Shown here: positions 29,566-41,127 of the stretch, in pieces
Layout of the letters: every line of letters starts with the position of its first letter
Numbering within the stretch: the stretch's first letter is position 1
Origin: Gardnerella swidsinskii
GTDB taxonomy: Bacteria > Actinomycetota > Actinomycetes > Actinomycetales > Bifidobacteriaceae
Assembly: GCF_003397705.1 (NCBI RefSeq)
Contig: NZ_QJVB01000002.1
Location: 186,001 to 250,000 of the forward strand
Direction: 5' to 3'
Length of the DNA stretch: 64,000 nt
Program-made: the position numbers and the translations under genes
Notes under the pieces: generated by a model
Told to the model about the DNA's origin: nothing
What the model saw: the letters and a program-made list of their open reading frames with translations, nothing else
Databases searched by the model: none

Positions 29566-29698
29566 TTTGGGGGATTTCTCTCCTCGCACGTCCCGTCCTT
29601 CAGTCGCTTTGGCTGTTAAAGACTCTCATGCATACTTTGTTCTCTACGAACGTTGCTCCATCAGTCCTCTTTTAGTGCTCGTAAAGAAATCCCCCAAA
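29566..29698 (-). repeat. Structured dispersed repeat B, copy 1
   Basis: A 133-base non-coding element. Its ends form a perfect 14-bp stem (TTTGGGGGATTTCT with its complement). Inside, reading the minus strand, lie CTAAAAGAGGACTGA near the 5' side and GTCTTTAACAGCCAAAGCG plus GAAGGACGGGACG near the 3' side. The same blocks occur in copy 2 (50051-50189), whose terminal stem has a completely different but equally complementary sequence. A short inner GCAC/GTGC pair is swapped to GTGC/GCAC in copy 2. It lies about 100 bases upstream of glnE, beside H1. Confidence 0.8.
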
Positions 29699-29789
29699 CT
29701 CTGCGTGCTAATTCGTTAATAACCGTGTCTATCGCAGAGATTTTTCGATTTTTCTTCTTCGCTTGGCGAATCAGCAGCCTGCGGCTCTG

Positions 29790-29960
29790 CGCGACGACCT
29801 GCCGAAGCGCTTAAAGCGTAGCGCGCGAAGGTAACTCGGAGCGGAAACTCGCTTAAGTTGGAAGTCCAGTGGACTTCCAACGCGAGTTTCGTAGCAAGCG
29901 CGTTACCCGCGCGAGCATGTCTTCGCTCAGCACGGACGCTAATGTTCTTTAAGCAACAAA
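29790..29960 (+). repeat. Palindromic dispersed repeat H, copy 1
   Basis: Core 29844-29890 is a near-perfect palindrome: GTTGGAAGTCCA and TGGACTTCCAAC round one central base, then a TTAA bulge, then GAAACTCGC paired with GCGAGTTTC. Flanks are also shared with copy 2 at 49785-49955: on one side GCGCTTAAAGCGTAGCGCGCG, on the other TCGTAGCAAGCGCGTTACCC. It lies between the surface-protein gene and glnE, next to B1. A frame of 86 codons running through it is an accident of the repeat. Confidence 0.8.
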
Positions 29961-30023
29961 TAGTCACCGTTTGCAAAGCACTGGCGCAAAGCTACAGGAA
30001 CAGCATGTGCAGCGGCAGCGGAT

Positions 30024-30072
30024 GAAAAAATCCCTCGCGGATTATCGGAAGATAACCTGCGAGGGATTTTAG
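30024..30072 (-). terminator. Terminator after the surface-protein gene
   Basis: On the minus strand AAAATCCCTCGC pairs with GCGAGGGATTTT, with a second internal stem (GGTTATC/GATAATC), and is followed by a T6 run. It starts 12 bases after the stop codon. Confidence 0.85.
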
Positions 30073-30084
30073 TTACGCGATAGA

Positions 30085-33000
30085 CTACTCGTTAGAGTGC
30101 TTACGACGGCGAGAAGCTACGCCAGCAGCACCAAGACCGGAGAAGATTGCAGCAAGACTTGCAAACAAGCCAGTTGCAGCACCCGTCTTAGCAAGACCAC
30201 CAGCATTACCGGAAGCATTACGCAACGCAGCCTTAGCAGCCTTAAGATTCCTCAAAGCGGCATCAACCTGAGCCTGAGTAGCATTCTTATCAGCAAGCAC
30301 ACGCTTAGCCTCAGCCAAAGCCTTCACGTAAGCTCTAGCAGCAGCAGTATTCGCCTTAGACGCAGCAGAAGAATCTGCTTCAGAATTATTAACCTCGACT
30401 CGCAAAGCAGTCTTATCAACCGAAGCACTCTGAGAATCACTAGCATCAGCATCATAGCCGCTACCGCTTCCAACACCACTGCCTATGCCAAACGGGTGAT
30501 TAATCTTATACTTAGCCGCCTGAAGCTTCTTCAAAGCCGCGTCAACCTCAGCCTGAGTAGCATTCGGATCCTTAAGCACACTGTTAGCCTCAGCCAAAGC
30601 CTTGTTATAGGCGTCAATATCCTCAGTCATTCCAATCATAAAGAATACAGAATCACGGAACTTAGCATCAGCATCTGCTTCTGTTTTCAGCTTGGAAGGA
30701 TCAGTCTTGTAATCATCGGCAATCTTCTTCTTGGCGGCTTGGAGATCCTTCAGAGCATCGTCAAGTTGCTTTTGAGTTGGGACTTTAGTACCATCTGGAA
30801 GATCAGTCTTTGGCTTTCCAGTAGTGCGATCAAACTTATCAAGAAGATCCTTGGCAGCCTTGAGCTTCTTGTTATAGTCGTCAAGAGCTTTCTTAGCAGC
30901 GTCATCACCCTTAGCAGTCGCATTCTTGAACTCTGGAGTATTCTCGAACACGTCGGTTCTGGTGTCAGTATCTCCGCCCTTCGACTTATCAACTTCTTCT
31001 TGCAAGTCATGCGGACTGGTGACGTAGTTCTTAGTAATCTTATCTTTAATTTCCTTCAGATTCTTAAGAGCCTCGTCAACTTCTTGCTGAGTTGGGAGTT
31101 GCTTTCCAGCTGGAATGTTGGCTTTTGGATTGCCACTCTCGTCGAATAGATCAAGAAGTTCATTGGCTTTCGCTAAAGCGTCATTGTACGCTTGTATGTC
31201 TGCGTTATCCTTGCTGTCAGCACCCTTCTTGGCAAGAGCATTCTGATACTCGGTAGACTTTTCGAACTTCTCGGTGTCTGGCTTAGCTCCGCCGTCGTCC
31301 TTAAGCTCTTTCGTTTCTTTCTTAAGAGCGTCGACTTTGGTCTTGAAGTTGTCGTCGATATCCTTCTTGGCCTTCTTCAAAGCCGCAAGAGCATCATCAA
31401 CCTGCTTCTGAGTTGGACGATCTTCTGGCTTTGCGTTTGGATCAGGATTCTTGACCTTTTCAATAAGCTCGTTTGCTTTAGCAAGCTTCTCGGCATAAGC
31501 TTTAAGCTTTTCCGTTGCAGTAGCGTCACCAGCGTTCTTCTTTTCAAGCGCGTTCTTGTACTCAACCGACGCCTCGAATGGAGGTGTTACAGGTTGACCC
31601 TGTGCGTCCTTATCGCCGACTTCGTTTTCAAGAAGCTTTGCATCAGTCTTGTAGTTGTTAGCAATCTTGTCTTGAGCTGCTTGCAGTTTCTTTAGCAAGT
31701 TGTTTACAGACTTCTGAGTTGCTGTCTTCTTCCAGTTATCATCATTAAGCTTCTGCTTGATTTGATTGAGAACATTCTCGAAGCCAGTGTCTTTGCCAGT
31801 TTCACCCAAGTCATTTGTAGCACCTGGATCACCAGCAGTCTTCTTAGCAAGAGCATTTTGATACTCAGGCGTCTTCTTGAAGCCATCATCTGCAAAGTCT
31901 TTGGCAGAAGTCAACGCTTCAAAATTCGTCTTGTAGTTGTCAGTAATTTGCTTCTTAGCTGCAGTAAGAGCATCGAACGCATCGTTAATCTGCTGTTGCG
32001 TTGGACGTTCGCTGTTCTTCTTGTTTGTATCCTTTGCATCACTTACTAACTTGCGAGCATTTGCAAGAGCATTCTTGTAAGCAGTAACGTCTGCATTTTC
32101 ATTACCATCGCTTGTCTTAGCTTGAGCATTCTTGAACTCTGGAGTAGCTTCAAAGTCGCCTTCAGTAACAGCAGGAGCATGTTCAGCAGTAGACTTGTTA
32201 ATTTCTGTCTCAAGACCAGTAGTAACAGTCTTATAGTTATCCTCAAGCTTCTTGCGAGCTTCGTCAAGAGTCTTCAGCGCCTCGTCGATTTCTTTTTGAG
32301 TTGGCTTTGCGTCTTGCGGCGTATCTTTATCATCATGCTTCTTCAAAAGCTCTTGAGCTTTTGTCAAAGCTTCATCATACGCCTTCTTGTCTGCGGCGGC
32401 CTTGTTGTTCTTATCATCATCAGGAACAAGCTTGCCATCCTGCTCCTTCATGAAGTGAGGATCAGACGCATTGCGATACGCATCAGAGGTAAGCGTTCCT
32501 TCTTCTGGAGCAGGAACGTCTGCCTTGGTACCATGCTTCTTTACGCTCGCTTTGAGCTTGGCGACGTCGGTGTTGTACTTGTCAAGCTCGGCGCGAGCCT
32601 TGTCAAGAGCAGCCTTGGCGTCGTTAATTTCCTTTTGCGTAGCATCAGGCTTCTTGAGCAAGTCTTTGGCTTCGTTGAGTGCTTTGCCGTAGGCATCTGC
32701 TGCCGCTTTAGCAGCAGCGTTCTTGGCATCATCCGGTCCCGAGCCATCAGGCTTTTGGAAGCTTGGCTGCGACGCGTTCTTAAACGCAGGGCTTGGATGA
32801 GTGGTTGCGTCCTCGTTAATCGACTTAATCAGCTCGTCGGTCTTAGTCGCAAACTTATCCAGTGCCTTCGCTGCTTCGTTCATTTCCTTAAGGATTGTGT
32901 CAACATCCCTGTTCAGCGGCTCACCGTTCTTGTGCGCTTGAATGTCTTTCAGGTAGTCCTTATCGTTAGGATCGCCATCTTCCTTTGGGATAATGTTATC

Positions 33001-36000
33001 AGGAATATCATGACCATTTGCTTGATCCTTCGGAAGCGTGTTAGTAAGCGCAGCTGTTAGTTTCGCTGCTGCCTTTTCATACGCTTCCTTAGCCTTTTTA
33101 GCAGCTTCTACCTTAGCTTTTTCTTCTTCACTAGGATTTTGCTTTTCGGCAAGTTCTTTCAAATTCGCGTAGGCTGGGCTGTGTTGTATTGCAAAGTCAT
33201 TAAGCGCAGCAGCCGAAAGTCTGCTGGTGTCGGTTGCGTAGGTGTCAATAATCTTGCGAGCAGCGATTAGCTGCTCTTTAACCGCATCAACCTTTTTCTG
33301 ATCTACGGTGCTCCCAGGCTTATTTAATTCATCCATCAAGTCTTTTGCAGCGTGATAAGCGTCGTTATAGGCTTTGAAGTCCTTAGCAGCCTGAGAATCT
33401 TTGCCCTCAGCTTGTGCCTTATCAAAGGCATTGAAGTAGGCCGGCATCAAATAACCGCTGAAGTTGTCCGCAATAGCTTCCGCTAAATCAGTTGCTTTTG
33501 TCTGATAAGTTTCAGCATAAAGTACCTTTTCAGCATCTTCGAGTGCTTTCTTGGCATCCTCAACGTCTTTCTTGGTGGCCTTGTCGTCAGCAAGAACCTG
33601 CTTAGCTTTTGCAAGTGCGTCATCGTAATTCTTAACGGCTTGCTGAGCAGCAGTATCGCCAGTCTTATTCTTGGCGTTCGTGTAGAACACGCTATGCTTG
33701 TTAGGATCTTTATCTAAGCTCTTTTGCACCGCAGCGGCAAGAGGAGCCTTGTCGGTTGCGTTGGCATCAAGTGCTGCCTTAGCTTTCTTAAGATCATCAA
33801 TAGCCTTGTTTACTTCTTTTTGAGAAGCGTTTGGATCCTTGAAGACCTCATCAGCCTTCTTAACAGCGTCGTCGTACGCCTTGCGCTGTTCAGGAGTCGA
33901 GTTCTGGTAAGTTGGATCGGCATTTGTCAGCGTTTGATTGCCTTGATTATCCCTACCCGTGTTTACCTTGCCGTCCTTAGCGATGGCATTATTCAACTCA
34001 TCCTTGTTGGTGGTAAAGTCGTTAAGCTTTTCGCGCGCAGCATCAAGCTTAGCCTTAGCGTCGTCAACAGCCTTCTGCGTGGCGTTCTTGTCTTCCTTTA
34101 CCTTATTAGCTTCCTCAAGAGCCTTGTCGTAATCTGTCTTTGCCTTCTTAGCAGCTTCGTTTCTGTCCTTATCATCAGAACCGTCTGCCTTCTTGAAGTC
34201 AGGGTCGCTTACGTTCTTGAACTGGTTTGTTGCTTGCGTGCCAGTTGCGGCGGTAGTGCCTTCTGCAGCCTTACCATTAGCATCAATCGAGTCGTTCAGC
34301 TTATCCTTGTTGGTGTCAGCACCATCAAGCTCGGCGCGTGCCTTATTAAGGTTAATCGTAGCGTTATCGATTTGCGCCTTCTGCTCTTCGGTAAGGTCTT
34401 TTTCTTGCTTGTCCTTAACAGTTGCAAGCAAGTCTGTTGCAGTCTTTAATGCCTTTTCATACGCATCTTTCTTATCAGCAGACGCGTTGTAATACTTCGA
34501 CTGTGTTGGAACATCCTTGCCCTCAACGTTTTCGGTCTTGTGCTCGCCAATCGAATCCGAAAGGTCTTTCGTCTTATGATTCGTCTGCGGCACAAAGATA
34601 ACGTTAATTGCCTTTGCTGTATTACCAGGATTGCGGCCTTGCTCCATATAAACATGCTTATAGTACGTCATTGCATACGGCTCAACAAACAGACGCGCCT
34701 TGAAAATCTTGCCCTTCTTGCCGGCTACCTTTACAGGGCCAGCTTCTGTATCCCACGAATACGAGCCTGCTTCAGACTCTGCATCACCGAGGTCTACATC
34801 AGAATTAGAGACTTTCTGATTCCCAGACCAGTATGGACCACCCATATTGCCAAGCGTAAGCTCGCCCGTTGGCTCGCCATTTTGCAACGCATAGTGCATG
34901 TGTGACTTCTGCGCGTTAGTCCCTGTACCTTCATACTGAAGCGTCTCGCCGCCTGTAAGGTCGCGCAAACCAGCTTGCTTGTCTTTTGGCGTAGCTTTCA
35001 GCAAACCAAGAATCTTTGTTGTATCAAACCCTTCTGCTTTAGTTGGATCGTAACGATAGATGATAGTGGTTTTCTGATCATTACTCCAAGAAATACCCTC
35101 GTCGGTGTCGCGACCATCAATTTTGGTTTTAGTCCACGAAACGTCATAATCCTTGCGGATGTCTGGAAGCTTAGTAAGCTTGCTCTCTTTTACATTAGAC
35201 GTAAACTCAGCAACCGCCTTATCGGTCTTGATCTTAACGGTAATCGTATTTTCCGCCTGACCGTTCGAGATGCCCTGATTAGCTTGACCAGCTTTAGTAA
35301 AATCGCCCTTAAGATATTCAAGTGAAATCTGATCTACGCTGGTAAGGTTAAGGTCTTTATTGGTCTTATTAGCATCAAAAATAGCCTGCTTAATGCGCGC
35401 AATCTCGTCTTTCGAGTAATCGAGTGGGTTAGCAACAAAGACTGCTTTATCATCGCTTGGAACAACGTACTCGCCAGCTTTGAGATTCTTGAGGACGAGG
35501 TCTTTGAGCGCAATCTTAGGAGCGTCCTTTTCATCAACACCATCAAAGTGGATTACAGCTTCGCCTTTGTCGTTGATACTTACCTTGTCTTGGGCAACAT
35601 TGTTAAGCGCCGCAAGTTTTTTGATGATGTCGGTTTTTACTTCTTGCGAAACGTTAGTTGGATCTTCAACAGTTGGCTTGTCGATACGCGTGTCGTAGCG
35701 CGCAACCGTAAGCGGAATAGCTTGCGACTTAAAGCCCAAATCCGTAACCATATAGGTGTTAAGCGTCTTCGCGCCAGCTACGTAAGTCTTATCCGTTGCG
35801 CCTTGAGCTGAGGTTTCAGTATTAATAGCATTAAATGTAGTCTTGTCGTAAGCATCATCAGACTTTACGTTAATATTTTGCGTAAACGCTCCAGAAAGCT
35901 GATCATTTACCGACTTTTTATCGCTACGCTCAGTATTTTAACATTGCCAGCTTCAGTAATTGCTGCTTGAACCTTTTCAGGAGTAAGCTCTTGGTTATAC

Positions 36001-37010
36001 TTAAGCACCACAGAGCCAGAAGTCTTTGGCGGAACAAGCGTTACAGCGCGGAATACGTTTGTTTTATATGCAATAGTTTCTGTGCTACTACCATCTTTAG
36101 TTACGTACACGAAAATAGAGCGACTGGCTACATACTTCTCAGCGCCGCCATTAAGGTTGCCATCTCTGAAAAGAGTTGTCATCTTAAGATCAGCAGATCC
36201 ATCGTTATTAGGAGTAAATGTATATTCACCAGAATAAGCTTGGTGTTTGTTTTGATCTTTCGAGTAAAAATCAATACCTTTCTCACTTTTTGCATTATTG
36301 AAACCATTTGTCCTAGCAGGGAAAATAGCAATACTGGTAATCTTGCTACCATCTTTTGGTGCTGCAAAGTGGAAAGTAACAGTATGCTTTTCGCCATCTA
36401 CACTATACGTGTTGTCTGAGCTTCCCCAAGCATACGCATTTGGCATAGTTTCAGCGTTATTCTCGTTAATATCGATTTTGGTATTAGAGGTATCCGTTGT
36501 GTCTGGATTAATTTTATTAGGATCTTGACCTGCTGAACCACCAGAAGCGCGATCTTGAACAGTCGCAGTATGTCCAGACGGCGGATTATCTACCGAGCGC
36601 TTACCACGAATCTTTACAACAGTCGATTTATTTTCAGTACCATCAGTATTTACAGTATTCTCGGATTTCTGCTCAGCCTGCTTATTGGTATTCTCAGCCT
36701 TATACCCAGCCTCTTTATTAGCTTCAGTCTGATTCTTATCGCCAGCTTCAGCCTTCTTACCAGTCCCAGCATTCTCACCAGCAGTCACAGGCGTCTGAGC
36801 TACATCCGGCTTAGTATCAGGAGTACCACTCACCTCCGCCGCCATTGCCGGAGTTGCACCAAAAGCGAACGACGCACCAGCTAACACGCCTGCAGCGCCA
36901 ACCGTAAACGCCGCCACCTTGCGAGCATCCACAGCCTTCGCAATCGCGTTACTTACTGCAGCATCCAATGTAACCTTGCGTGCGTGCTTTCCGGAATTTG
37001 AATTTATCAT
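30085..37010 (-). pseudogene. Giant sortase-anchored FIVAR-repeat surface protein, frame broken once
   Basis: Two adjacent frames form one protein of about 2,308 residues if a single A is added in the GTTAAAATAC run at 35936-35939. The 5' part (37010 to the stop at 35907-35909) has a signal peptide with an Ala-rich core ending AMAAE, then acidic linker and beta-rich sequence. The 3' part (from about 35940 to 30085) has a beta-rich N-terminal region and then some 15 alpha-helical repeats of the FIVAR type, marked by motifs like NATQKEVDDAKAKLDAAR. It ends with LAKTG, a hydrophobic segment and RRRK, a sortase anchor. Adhesion or biofilm function is inferred from such architecture. AAGGAG precedes the ATG. 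The break may be real, slippage-based, or an assembly error. Confidence 0.82.
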
Positions 37011-37173
37011 AATGATATCTCCTTAATATCGATTCTCTCTGAATAAGTCTTTATGAATTTATTAGTGAAGAGCTTTATGTAGTAATCAAACGCTGATTGA
37101 ACTACAATCAGATACATATAAAACTTCCACTCAGCTTTCAAAAGCACGAATCCCTTGTTGAGATTTATGTTCA

Positions 37174-37202
37174 ATAATACCTAATATATGAATATTTTGC
37201 AA
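37174..37202 (-). promoter_or_regulatory. Sigma-70-type promoter of the surface-protein gene
   Basis: Minus-strand TTGCAA (37197-37202) and TATTAT (37174-37179) are separated by 17 bases. The predicted transcript has a leader of about 155 bases before the ATG at 37010. The poly-C tract at 37232-37241 lies 30 bases upstream of the -35 box. Confidence 0.55.
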
Positions 37203-37231
37203 TGTATCTGTTATGATGCATAGCCTACTAA

Positions 37232-37241
37232 CCCCCCCCCC
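37232..37241. repeat. Poly-C tract (10 bases) upstream of the surface-protein promoter
   Basis: Ten consecutive C on the plus strand (G10 in the gene's direction), ~220 bases before the ATG and ~30 bases before the predicted -35 box. Tracts of this length change by slippage in many bacteria and can alter promoter spacing or activator binding. The remaining ~215 bases to metF hold no gene; a CTAAACA/TGTTTAG inverted repeat is at 37331-37346. Confidence 0.7.
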
Positions 37242-37457
37242 GCGAGACTTTATTTCAACGTTTTCGGCAGGTTTTTGCAATCAAAATTAATATAGTAAAT
37301 GTAAGCTAGATTACAGTTTTAATGGCGATTCTAAACACATGTTTAGTATAAAACGCAATTTTTTATACATTTATACACTAACATTAATATTTATAAAGCC
37401 GCGCAACCAGCCGCGCACTCGCGCCACATCAAACAAAAACTCGCAAAAAGCCGCAAA

Positions 37458-38312
37458 CTACCCAATCTTCGTAAACAGCGGCTTCACATTCGCCCAAATC
37501 CTGCGCGCAATGCCCGGGTGATTCATGGTATACAAGTGAATGCCATCCACACCTTCAGCAATTAAATCGTTAATCTGCTGAGAAGCAAAAATACTGCCAG
37601 CATCGCGCAAACAATCAGCATTACTCCCCCAACGATCCATCATTGCGGAAACTTGCGAAGTAATGCGAGACGCACACAAACTCGTCATGCGCTTAACTTG
37701 CGAAGCGTTCGCAACAGGCATCACGCCAGCTTCAATTGGCACATTAATACCAGCGGCACGAGCTAAATCACGGAAACGCAAAAAATCCTCGTTATCGTAA
37801 AAAAGTTGCGAAATTAAATGCGTAACACCCGCATCAACCTTGCGCTTCAAATTATCAATATCCGCTTGCAAACTTTCCGCTTCCGGATGCTTCTCCGGGT
37901 AGCAAGCACCCAAAATCGGCAAATCCGGGTGCTTTGAACGAATATAATAAACCAAGTCGCTAGCGTGCTCAAAAACGCCTGCCGCTTCCTGGCCTGCAAT
38001 CACGTCGCCGCGCAAAGCCAAAACACCGGAAACACCAGCATTATCAAACATTTCCAAAGCTTCATCAACAGCATCGTAATCAAGGTATCGAGCTGTTAAA
38101 TGAGCAACCGCATCAATGCCGTATTCGGAGCGAATAGTATTCGCAATACGCGCAGTAGCAGTGCGATCCTGCAGCTTTCCAGTGCCGTAAGTAACCGAAA
38201 TAAAATCCGGGTCAAGGCCTTTCAACCCATCCAAAGTATCGTAAATCGTACCAATAGGAGATGTGCGCTTAGGTGGGAAAACTTCCAGCGAAAACTTTGG
38301 TTTATATGGCAT
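37458..38312 (-). CDS. metF: Methylenetetrahydrofolate reductase
   Basis: Reduces 5,10-methylene-THF to 5-methyl-THF, the methyl donor for MetE. The 284-residue product is of normal length and shows the N-terminal KFSLEVFPPKR motif, FISVTYGTG, the FAD-binding ALRGD segment, and ISQLFYDNEDFLRF. ATG at 38312 follows AAGGGGTGAG, a site that overlaps the metE stop, so the two genes are translationally linked. Confidence 0.95.
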   Translation of the reverse strand: MPYKPKFSLEVFPPKRTSPIGTIYDTLDGLKGLDPDFISVTYGTGKLQDRTATARIANTIRSEYGIDAVAHLTARYLDYDAVDEALEMFDNAGVSGVLALRGDVIAGQEAAGVFEHASDLVYYIRSKHPDLPILGACYPEKHPEAESLQADIDNLKRKVDAGVTHLISQLFYDNEDFLRFRDLARAAGINVPIEAGVMPVANASQVKRMTSLCASRITSQVSAMMDRWGSNADCLRDAGSIFASQQINDLIAEGVDGIHLYTMNHPGIARRIWANVKPLFTKIG

Positions 38313-38315
38313 AAC

Positions 38316-40670
38316 TCACCCCTTGCACTGAGAATTGCACTGCTGATTGCTTAGCTTGTTAGCTTGCAATTGCGCGCGAACCTCTTTAGCTGCAGAAACA
38401 AGATTCTCCAAGCTTGGCCAAGTTTCAGCGTCACCTCGAGTTTTAAGACCGCAATCCGGGTTAATCCACAGCTTCTCGGCAGGCATCTTGCGCAAAATCT
38501 CGTGAATACGCTCCACAAGCTCCGTCTCACTAGGCACGCGAGGAGAATGGATGTCGTAAACGCCAGGACCAGCCTCAGTCTCAAAATGCGCGTCGTGAAT
38601 AGCGTCAAGCACAACCAAGTCACCGCGAGAAGCCTCAAAAGAAATCACATCCGCATCCATAGCGTCAATGTCACGAATAATGTCATTAAACTCCGAATAG
38701 CACATATGCGTGTGAATTTGCGTAGTCGCAGCCACAGCAGAATGAACCAGGCGGAAAGCAGCAATAGCCCAATCCAAATACTTCTTATGCCAATCAGAAC
38801 GACGAAGCGGCAACTTTTCGCGCAAAGCAGCCTCATCAATCTGAATCACGCGAATACCAGCGCGCTCCAAATCCAACACTTCATCGCGAATAGCAAGAGC
38901 CAACTGCTGAGTCTGCTCCTCGTGCGTAATATCCTCGCGAGGCCAAGACCAGTTAAGAATCGTCACAGGACCTGTAAGCATGCCCTTAACAATATGCTTC
39001 GTGCAGCTTTGAGCATAAGCACTCCACTCCACAGTAATTGCAGACTCGCGAGAAACATCCGACCACACGATTGGAGGCTTCACGCAGCGAGTGCCATAAG
39101 ACTGTACCCAAGCGTTCTTCGTAAACTTAAAGCCGCGCAAATGCTGGCCAAAATATTCAACCATGTCGTTTCGCTCAAACTCGCCGTGAACAAGTACATC
39201 CAAGCCAATTTGCTCCTGATGCTCAATGCACTGAGCAATGCGATTGCGCATAAACTCGTCGTAAGCTTCGCGAGTAATTTCACCCTTACGAAGATCAGCA
39301 CGAGCGTTACGAATATCCTTAGTTTGTGGGAAGGATCCAATAGTTGTCGTTGGCAAATCCGGCAAGCCAAGCGATTCCTTTTGCAGACGCTGACGCTCCG
39401 CCCTCTTAGGCAATCGCACAAAATCAGAATCTTTAAGATTCGCAAGACGATTAGCAACAGCAACATCCGCTTTCACGCGTGAACCGTCAAACAAAGCCTG
39501 ATTTTTAGCCAAAACGTTACTAGATTTGCGGCTTTCGTCGCCTTCTGCAGAAAGATTGGCAATATCGCGAATCTCTTGCAACTTTTCAACAGCAAAAGCA
39601 AAATGTTGCAACACATCCGCACCCAAAGCATCCTCACCAACAGTGCTAAAAGGCACGTGAAGAAGCGAGCAAGCAGTAGAAACAGCTACGCGATCCGTAA
39701 TATTCTCGCGCAAAGCGTCAACCAAACCAAGGCTTACAGCATAATCGTTGCGCCAAATATTACGGCCGTTCACAACGCCTGCAAAAAGCGTAGTTTTTTC
39801 GTTCACACCATAATGCTCAATGGCTGCAAGATTTTCTTCCTTGCCTTCCACTAAATCAACGCCAACGCCGTCAAAACCAAGATTATTCACAGTTTCGTAA
39901 GCGTCAGCAATATTGCCAAAATACGTGTTAAGAAGAAGCTTAACTTCCGCACTCCTGACTTCAAGCAAAGGCTTATACAAAGCTTCAAAAAGCTCCAAAT
40001 CGCCTTGCTCTTTATCCAACGCCAAATAAGGCTCATCAAATTGCAACCAAGTTGCGTGAAGCTCGCCAAAACGCTTAACAATACTCGCATAAGCAAAAGC
40101 CAGAGCCGAAATCACAGACTCTGTTACTTCCAACTCCTGAGCTTCAGGAGTACGAGCCAACTTCAAAAAAGTGTACGGACCAATCAGCACAGGCTTCGTT
40201 TCCAAACCCTGCGCGCGAGCCTCCAAAAACTCGTCAAAAGGCTTAGTTCCAGCCAAATGCAAGCCTTCCGGATTCTCAACTTCCGGAACAATATAGTGGT
40301 AGTTCGTAGTAAACCACTTCTTCATTGGCAAAGCCGTCACATCTCCGCGCTCACCCTGGTAGCCGCGCGCGATGGCAAAAAGCGTATCCTCAGCATGCTC
40401 AAAATTCAATTTACGATAACGCTCAGGCACAGCACCAAGCAAAATAGCAGTATCGAGCATTTGGTCATAGTAGCTAAAATCATTACTTGGAATTAAATCA
40501 ATCCCAGCTTCAGCTTGCAAACGCCAATGCTTAGCTCGCAAAGACTGAGCAACTTCACGCACTTCATCCAAAGAAGCATCCTGCTTCCAGTAACGTTCAA
40601 TAATCTTCTTCAACTCACGATTAGCGCCAATACGTGGAAAACCGGAAACCGAAGTAAAAACCGTAGACAT
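38316..40670 (-). CDS. metE: Cobalamin-independent methionine synthase
   Basis: Transfers a methyl group from 5-methyl-THF polyglutamate to homocysteine. The 784-residue product has the two-barrel structure of MetE, with zinc ligands in HTHMCYSEF and in [10 protein letters not shown] near the C-terminus, plus the folate-binding [22 protein letters not shown] region in the N-terminal barrel. ATG at 40670 follows GGAGG. Upstream are a perfect 8-bp inverted repeat (40720-40739) and repeat element A2. No cobalamin riboswitch is visible. Confidence 0.96.
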   Translation of the reverse strand: MSTVFTSVSGFPRIGANRELKKIIERYWKQDASLDEVREVAQSLRAKHWRLQAEAGIDLIPSNDFSYYDQMLDTAILLGAVPERYRKLNFEHAEDTLFAIARGYQGERGDVTALPMKKWFTTNYHYIVPEVENPEGLHLAGTKPFDEFLEARAQGLETKPVLIGPYTFLKLARTPEAQELEVTESVISALAFAYASIVKRFGELHATWLQFDEPYLALDKEQGDLELFEALYKPLLEVRSAEVKLLLNTYFGNIADAYETVNNLGFDGVGVDLVEGKEENLAAIEHYGVNEKTTLFAGVVNGRNIWRNDYAVSLGLVDALRENITDRVAVSTACSLLHVPFSTVGEDALGADVLQHFAFAVEKLQEIRDIANLSAEGDESRKSSNVLAKNQALFDGSRVKADVAVANRLANLKDSDFVRLPKRAERQRLQKESLGLPDLPTTTIGSFPQTKDIRNARADLRKGEITREAYDEFMRNRIAQCIEHQEQIGLDVLVHGEFERNDMVEYFGQHLRGFKFTKNAWVQSYGTRCVKPPIVWSDVSRESAITVEWSAYAQSCTKHIVKGMLTGPVTILNWSWPREDITHEEQTQQLALAIRDEVLDLERAGIRVIQIDEAALREKLPLRRSDWHKKYLDWAIAAFRLVHSAVAATTQIHTHMCYSEFNDIIRDIDAMDADVISFEASRGDLVVLDAIHDAHFETEAGPGVYDIHSPRVPSETELVERIHEILRKMPAEKLWINPDCGLKTRGDAETWPSLENLVSAAKEVRAQLQANKLSNQQCNSQCKG

Positions 40671-40719
40671 ACATCCTCCAAAAAATTTCTTTGACTCGCT
40701 TTAGCCTAGCAAAGAAATG

Positions 40720-40739
40720 CTTGAATGCGGTCATTCAAG
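40720..40739. promoter_or_regulatory. Inverted repeat upstream of metE, possible operator
   Basis: CTTGAATG and CATTCAAG, perfectly complementary, are separated by four bases, about 50 bases before the metE ATG. The position fits a repressor operator or an mRNA hairpin in the leader. I cannot name a regulator. Confidence 0.45.
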
Positions 40740-40809
40740 AACTTGGGGTGTCGTTATAAGATTAATTTATATGCTTAATTGCGTGCGCGTTTCTTTTCCT
40801 TGGCGAAAT

Positions 40810-40988
40810 GTGAGCAATGGAAATTACTTGTCTCGCAGCGCTACGCTCTTATACCTTATTTAGACTTAAAGGTTGCATAGTTAAGTTTAGTTTTTTACTT
40901 ACTTTCTTTCAAAAATAGTTATTTATCAAAAAGATATTACTATCGCTCCGCTTTTATATTGCTCGACCAAGCAATTTCCATTGCTCAC
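40810..40988 (-). repeat. Structured dispersed repeat A, copy 2
   Basis: A 179-base element matching the one at 3070-3249 in inverted orientation. The terminal stem is perfectly complementary apart from a conserved G-T pair: GTGAG, CAATGGAAA, then TTGCTTG, against their complements. Compared with copy 1, five base pairs in the stem have changed on both sides. Inner blocks such as ATAGTAAT, CTATTTTTG and AACTAAACTTAACTA are kept. It lies in the 457-base gap between metE and the SixA-like gene; the rest of that gap holds no gene. Confidence 0.8.
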
Positions 40989-41127
40989 AACAAACCAATC
41001 AAAATAACATAAACTATGCAATTAAGCTACGGGTGGGTGCGCAGCGGGGGGATTATTTTTTGGCGTGGTGTGGGCGGCAGCACTGATGCTAGTGTGCCTT
41101 GAACAACAGAAATCAGCGCATTCTTAG

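Noticed and set aside
29566..29698. Simple terminator for the surface-protein or glnE transcript
   Set aside because: The paired arms are separated by more than 100 bases with conserved interior blocks, and there is no T tract; a normal terminator is at 30024-30072.
29716..29976. An 86-codon open frame on the minus strand between glnE and the surface protein
   Set aside because: It runs through repeat H1, has no ribosome-binding site, and its sequence follows from the palindrome.
30097..31149. Long plus-strand open frame of 350 codons
   Set aside because: It is antisense to the repetitive, Lys/Ala-rich surface-protein gene, which creates long open antisense frames.
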